Source: Planctomycetota bacterium
GTDB lineage: Bacteria > Planctomycetota > UBA8108 > UBA1146
Assembly (NCBI GenBank): GCA_002691835.1
Contig: NZJA01000117.1
Coordinates: forward strand, 7,697-15,171
Length of the DNA: 7,475 nucleotides
Direction of reading: 5' to 3'
Of the stretch, positions 4,830 to 7,475 are shown in pieces. Numbering within the stretch: the first letter of the stretch is position 1; each line of letters begins with the position of its first letter. The notes beneath the pieces were generated by a model. It saw nothing but the letters and a program-made list of their open reading frames with translations, made no database searches and was not told where the DNA came from. A program made the position numbers and the translations under genes.

Positions 4830-5204
4830 TCAACCCATTCCCGCAATGCTGAAGAGACCTTTTGACACTACAATTAAAACAAAAACAGAGGTGAATACAA
4901 TCAGATTAATGCCAGCTAGATCAAAGATTTTCGGGCTATCCCGAACTTCAATCGCTAATTCATTTGGCTTAGGCTCACGATCCCAATAACCAAAGACAAA
5001 ACCACGTTTGGCATAAAATTTTCCATTCGATGGCTTAACAGAGACGTATCCGTGTTGCTCTATCGCTAGATTTTGAGTATCGATTTTGGATGATTCATTG
5101 TTTAGCAAATCTTGAATCCACCTTGCGTGCGCAACGGCTCCTATGACGACCCAGAAAATTAAACTTGAACCCGCCAATCCAGAAAGTAGCTCAATTGCAC
5201 CCAT
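4830..5204 (-). CDS. two-helix membrane protein, 124 aa, unknown function
   Basis: An N-terminal helix (about residues 6-26, ELLSGLAGSSLIFWVVIGAV) and a C-terminal helix (about 96-120, LAGINLIVFTSVFVLIVVSK) flank a polar domain of about 70 residues. That domain includes the aromatic-rich stretch GKFYAKRGFVFGYWDREPKP. With both ends in the membrane, the middle domain probably faces one side as a loop. No catalytic motif or known family was recognised. There is no Shine-Dalgarno site before the ATG at 5204. The next gene on the same strand starts 49 bases downstream. Confidence 0.65.
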   Translation of the reverse strand: MGAIELLSGLAGSSLIFWVVIGAVAHARWIQDLLNNESSKIDTQNLAIEQHGYVSVKPSNGKFYAKRGFVFGYWDREPKPNELAIEVRDSPKIFDLAGINLIVFTSVFVLIVVSKGLFSIAGMG

Positions 5205-5448
5205 AGCTGCAAGCTTGAATTAGTCATGCAGTATGAGCTGGGCACCACCAGCAGTATGTTTATTTTTTACTAGGCATGTACGTGAAATGAACATATTGCG
5301 AATTCAACCGCTCACGATTCCACGATTGTATGAATTGCTCATTGATTCGATTCATTTGTCATCCTGTTTTGTAAATCGTGGAGAGATTCAGATCTAATTC
5401 GCTCCCCCCATTCATGGCGGTTTTTATTGCTATGGGCTCATTAGCAAA
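5205..5448. other. intergenic, AT-rich
   Basis: No gene is seen. Upstream of the 124-residue minus-strand gene the DNA is AT-rich (TTTATTTTTTACTAG near 5258-5272), and it probably contains that gene's promoter, but no paired -35/-10 could be assigned. A weak plus-strand stem (CCCCCA...TGGCGG, 5405-5420, one mismatch) followed by TTTTT lies just before the small gene at 5449. Confidence 0.4.
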
Positions 5449-5544
5449 GTGAAATCATTTAAAGCAATACGACGCGCATTTGTATTGCCATTCTCAGCCG
5501 CTTACGTGCTGTTGCTTGCGCTGGGATCAGCTCTCCCCTCTTGA
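5449..5544 (+). CDS. possible small hydrophobic peptide, 31 aa (GTG start)
   Basis: From a GTG at 5449 the frame reads (M)KSFKAIRRAFVLPFSAAYV and LLLALGSALPS, then TGA at 5542-5544. A basic N-terminus (KSFKAIRR) followed by one hydrophobic helix (about residues 11-27) is the layout of a membrane-inserted peptide or an isolated signal sequence. There is no clear ribosome binding site. It converges on the recombinase relic, whose stop begins one base later on the opposite strand. Family not recognised. Confidence 0.35.
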   Translation: MKSFKAIRRAFVLPFSAAYVLLLALGSALPS

Positions 5545-5545
5545 T

Positions 5546-6025
5546 TCATTCATTGACTGGTCCAGTCAACCCTCTCATTGGCAACACCGTCTCGACAAAA
5601 GAGAACCCCTCAACAGTGCTTTTTGGGTTTGGAGAGCGGGCTCTAGTTGATTTGACTGAGTGAGTTGTTGATGGAGGAAGGCTTTTTATTCGATATTCAT
5701 TCCATCCAACTGACTTATTGGATGGCACTTGACAGTTCGATGATGCGTTCGCAGCCACTTGCCCCCTCGCTTGTGGCTTTTTCTTGTCTTCTGTCATGAC
5801 TGATCCCAACTGGTCCAACGCCCTCCTCATCGTCTCAAGATCCCCCGAGCCATAGACACCATTGATCGATGTCTTTGAGGGACTGTGACCAAACAGCTTG
5901 CAGATGGTCCTCTCGTTGATGCCCTTTCTGCGTAGACAGGATGCTGCCCAGTCACGTGTCGCCTTCGAGCTGACACCAATAACTCGGGACCAGGGAAGAG
6001 AATCACACCACCTGGCCTGCTTCTC
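5546..6025 (-). pseudogene. tyrosine recombinase (phage-type integrase), C-terminal half only
   Basis: The minus-strand frame is open for 159 codons after a TAA (6028-6026). It begins EKQARWCDSLPWSRVIG and carries the C-terminal catalytic features of tyrosine recombinases: KATRDWAAS (residues 21-29; K-x-x-R where HxxR is usual), LFGHS (44-48, the conserved His box) and NGVYGS (55-60, with Y58 as likely nucleophile). The N-terminal core-binding domain and the first catalytic Arg are missing, so it is not a functional integrase. Upstream of the TAA the same frame stays open to a TAG at 6148-6146 (LFPW-like GLMFPWVC), perhaps more of the gene. After the catalytic core comes a basic, Ser/Pro-rich tail of about 80 residues (MTEDKKKPQARGQ... 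ending GPVNE), longer than most integrases have. It marks old island integration. Confidence 0.65.
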
Positions 6026-6028
6026 TTA

Positions 6029-6315
6029 GCAAACCCAGGGGAACATCAAGCCTGAGTTATCGGCAGCATGGGAACCCTGGTCGGTTCGCTTTAGATCACA
6101 ACGAACAGCTCTTTGACCCGCGTACAAATATAAATATGCGAGCAGCTAGACAGATCTATGAGGCTCAAGGATGAAATGCTTGGGGAGCTTTCAGCAACGG
6201 ATCATACGAACAATTCATGAGGAGACAGATGCAACATTGAGATTGAGTTATTAGACAGAATGCAGATTTGATCTAAGCTTGAGTCGAAAGAAGGAACACA
6301 CCCATCTGCATTAAC
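6029..6315. other. region between recombinase relic and DUF3764-like gene
   Basis: On the minus strand, 6029-6145 continues the recombinase frame beyond a stop and may be relic coding DNA. On the plus strand a 27-codon frame (6171-6254, begins MKCLGSFQQRIIRTIHEE) is open but weakly supported. An AT-rich TATAAAT sits at 6129-6135, with TTGACC at 6113-6118. The ten-base spacing is too short for a standard promoter. The promoter of the gene at 6316 is presumably here but is not assignable. Confidence 0.4.
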
Positions 6316-6591
6316 ATGACAACTACAAGCACAATCAAGGTTAAGATTAATGTTCCATTCAGCGAATGGGTCAAAGAGTTTGATTCTGAGCTAACACTAG
6401 AACGCCACTCAGAATTTGGTATTCAGCCGTTGTTTCGTGGTGTGAGTCAATCAGATCCCAGTCAAGTTTTGATTGTTCACCAGCATCCCGAGGGGGCCGC
6501 AGAGAAGTTCATGGCTAAGTACGCAGATTGGATTGCAAGCCATGGCGTCATGCTTGAGACAGCAGAGGTTTCTACATGGTCAGCAGAGTAG
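6316..6591 (+). CDS. DUF3764-like small protein, 91 aa
   Basis: The protein has a pattern I associate with the DUF3764 family of marine cyanobacteria: an N-terminal strand plus helix (TIKVKINVPFSEWVKEFDS), then GIQPLFRGVSQSDPSQVLIV (about residues 35-54), HQHPEGAAEKFMAKYADWI and the closing AEVSTWSAE. Length (about 90 residues) matches. The ferredoxin-like alternation of strands and helices recalls stress-response or monooxygenase-like dimeric alpha-beta barrels, but the biochemical role is unknown. It is soluble and cytosolic, with no cysteine and no membrane segment. The ATG has only a distant AAGGA about 20 bases upstream. It is a single-gene unit followed by two stem-loops. The family call is from pattern memory. 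Confidence 0.7.
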   Translation: MTTTSTIKVKINVPFSEWVKEFDSELTLERHSEFGIQPLFRGVSQSDPSQVLIVHQHPEGAAEKFMAKYADWIASHGVMLETAEVSTWSAE

Positions 6592-6616
6592 AGACTTTAT
6601 TCAATCCTAGAAAGTT

Positions 6617-6686
6617 AAGGCGGCAATATTTAAGCCTTTTAGCAATGGCAGCTATCAGCCGTTCATCTAACGATAGCTGTCTTTTT
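6617..6686 (+). terminator. terminator pair after the DUF3764-like gene
   Basis: A weak stem AAGGC/GCCTT (6617-6621 with 6634-6638, TTTT-rich tail) is followed by a stronger one: CAGCTATC (6649-6656) pairs with GATAGCTG (6672-6679) across 15 bases and is followed by TCTTTTT (6680-6686). The second should end the transcript starting at 6316. Confidence 0.75.
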
Positions 6687-6787
6687 GATGTGGCGGCGGT
6701 GGTTACTGCTGTAGATCATTCAAAAACTACCAACCTGAGGTGAAGTTGAGCGATCGATTTCAGGAGAAACAATAGCCTGACGCATAG

Positions 6788-6961
6788 CTATTTCAGAGTA
6801 AAAAGTTTGATGCCCTTGTCCTTGCATTTGTTAATAAGTAAGATTTGATCCCCTACAAGCAAGTCAAAGTCTCCAGCGCACCATTCTTGGTAGGTGCTAC
6901 TCAGATCAAAGTCTGATGCATCGTTTACCCACAATGCAAAACCAGCTGGATCGTCAAACAT
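6788..6961 (-). CDS. small soluble hypothetical protein, 57 aa
   Basis: The frame begins MFDDPAGFALWVNDASDFDL, continues SSTYQEWCAGDFDLLVGDQI and ends KGIKLFTLK. It is acidic in the N-terminal half and basic at the C-terminus, with no membrane segment. AGGAG lies six bases before the ATG, one of the few good Shine-Dalgarno sites in the window, and it fixes the start. The pattern DLLVGDQILLINKCKDKGIKLFTL suggests a small beta-rich domain with a turn, but I recognise no family. It is divergent from the winged-helix gene at 7127 and could share a regulatory region with it. Confidence 0.65.
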   Translation of the reverse strand: MFDDPAGFALWVNDASDFDLSSTYQEWCAGDFDLLVGDQILLINKCKDKGIKLFTLK

Positions 6962-7126
6962 CTCAAGCTCCTGACTGACATTGGTTCACTTTCAAATTAA
7001 TCGGCATAAGCATGATCGAGTATTTATTGCATTAGTCCGCTAATACTTTTTTGTGCAAATGCGCAAATACAAGCGGTCGCTTGGAGGCCTAGATGAAAGG
7101 TTAAGACCGGAAAAAGCAGTGACCTT
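6962..7126. promoter_or_regulatory. divergent intergenic region with two inverted repeats
   Basis: This 165-base gap separates the small minus-strand gene from the winged-helix gene. It contains TTTGTGC-aaat-GCGCAAA (7050-7067, one mismatched pair) and the perfect CAAGCG-gt-CGCTTG (7070-7083), two adjacent dyads of operator size. A DNA-binding protein encoded alongside makes autoregulation plausible. No convincing -35/-10 pair was found. Confidence 0.4.
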
Positions 7127-7357
7127 TTGCCTAAGCAACAGCAAAAGTATGAACAGGAGGCTTACCAGCTACTCAGCCAAAGCAATGGAAAGCATTGGCA
7201 CTCTGACGATGTAGCTGCGGCCATCGGTTGCAACAAGGAACACAGCCGCAGAGTGATGAGAGGTCTCCGCAAACAGCAACGAGTTGAACGGCATCAAATG
7301 GAGTCAACCGGAGGAAGACCACGTTGGGTGTATTTCATCCCTTGGCCTTCCCTTTAA
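7127..7357 (+). CDS. small winged-helix DNA-binding protein, 76 aa (TTG start)
   Basis: The sequence has the order expected of a winged helix: an N-terminal helix (QQKYEQEAYQLLSQSNGKHW), a helix-turn-helix (SDDVAAAIGCNKEHSRRVMR GLRKQQRVE, about residues 26-54) with a basic recognition helix, then a glycine turn and beta wing (STGGRPRWVYFIP, about 60-72). Such single-domain proteins are usually transcription regulators or DNA-binding parts of larger systems. No in-frame ATG exists: an in-frame TGA at 7094-7096 and codon content leave TTG at 7127 as the best start, without a Shine-Dalgarno site. Adjacent upstream palindromes may be its operator. No partner gene is visible. The family cannot be named more exactly. 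Confidence 0.6.
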   Translation: MPKQQQKYEQEAYQLLSQSNGKHWHSDDVAAAIGCNKEHSRRVMRGLRKQQRVERHQMESTGGRPRWVYFIPWPSL

Positions 7358-7383
7358 AGACTTTTCCTACATCCATGACACCG

Positions 7384-7420
7384 GGGTGAAAGGGGAATCA
7401 ATCATTCATCGATCCCCCTC
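7384..7420. terminator. possible stem-loop between convergent genes
   Basis: GGGG-aa-TC (7391-7398) can pair with GA-t-CCCC (7411-7417), and an outer GTGA (7386-7389) with TCAC (7419-7422). There are internal mismatches and no T-run, so it is a weak terminator candidate lying between the winged-helix gene and a minus-strand frame at the right edge. Confidence 0.35.
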
Positions 7421-7475
7421 ACAGAAGAACTCCCCGCCACCTTTTCGGCGAAGAAACTCTTTTTCCATCAATCTC
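7406..7475 (-). CDS. possible end of a minus-strand gene (partial at right edge)
   Basis: The minus strand is open from the window edge to a TGA (7408-7406) and encodes (RL)MEKEFLRRKGGGEFFCEGDR. It may be the C-terminus of a gene starting outside the window or a 20-residue frame from the ATG at 7468. The charged, glycine-bearing tail is protein-like, but the stretch is too short to judge. Confidence 0.3.
   Translation of the reverse strand, partial: RLMEKEFLRRKGGGEFFCEGDR

Noticed and set aside
6113..6135. TTGACC / TATAAAT promoter
   Set aside because: Only ten bases separate the two elements, far below the 16-18 needed by a standard sigma-70-type promoter.
1..7475. CRISPR array, insertion sequence or prophage module
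   Set aside because: No regularly spaced repeats, transposase motifs, terminal inverted repeats or phage structural genes were seen; the only mobility gene is the recombinase relic.

Overview
The window looks like a gene-poor, relic-rich accessory stretch of a marine picocyanobacterium (Synechococcus, or a Synechococcus-like low-light Prochlorococcus). This is an inference. It rests on a DUF3764-like protein, many very small membrane or secreted proteins without strong Shine-Dalgarno sites, a nuclease relic and an integrase relic of types I associate with these genomes, and mid-range base composition. No rRNA, tRNA, CRISPR array or intact transposase was seen.

Layout. 1-126 is the end of a membrane-protein gene entering from the left. 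286-1000 holds two minus-strand hypothetical genes, one soluble and one secreted. 1016-1093 is a scrap resembling a staphylococcal-nuclease (SNase) gene. 1130-1163 is a minus-strand terminator serving a pair of tiny membrane-protein genes (1273-1643). 1644-2100 contains no convincing intact gene, only fragments. 2101-2292 is a recognisable SNase (thermonuclease-like) pseudogene, frameshifted, stopped and internally deleted. It runs tail-to-tail into the only large intact gene, a class A FAD-dependent monooxygenase (2235-3524, minus), whose last 18 codons are antisense to the relic.

3606-4223 is a non-coding-looking stretch with four plus-strand stem-loops. Three end in a T-run followed directly by ATG. 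4224-4316 encodes a 30-residue membrane peptide. A minus-strand terminator (4376-4404) ends a two-gene minus unit of small membrane proteins (4631-4780 and 4830-5204). 5449-5544 encodes a possible 31-residue hydrophobic peptide. It converges on the C-terminal half of a tyrosine recombinase (5546-6025, minus) that has lost its N-terminal half.

6316-6591 is the DUF3764-like gene with its own terminator. 6788-6961 (minus) is a clear 57-residue gene with a good ribosome binding site. It is divergent from a small winged-helix DNA-binding protein (7127-7357) that starts at TTG. The right edge may hold the end of another minus-strand gene.

No multi-gene pathway can be assembled here. The coherent picture is an island margin: a decayed integrase, decayed nuclease genes, an isolated metabolic oxidoreductase and numerous small proteins, several of which are too short for routine gene calling.
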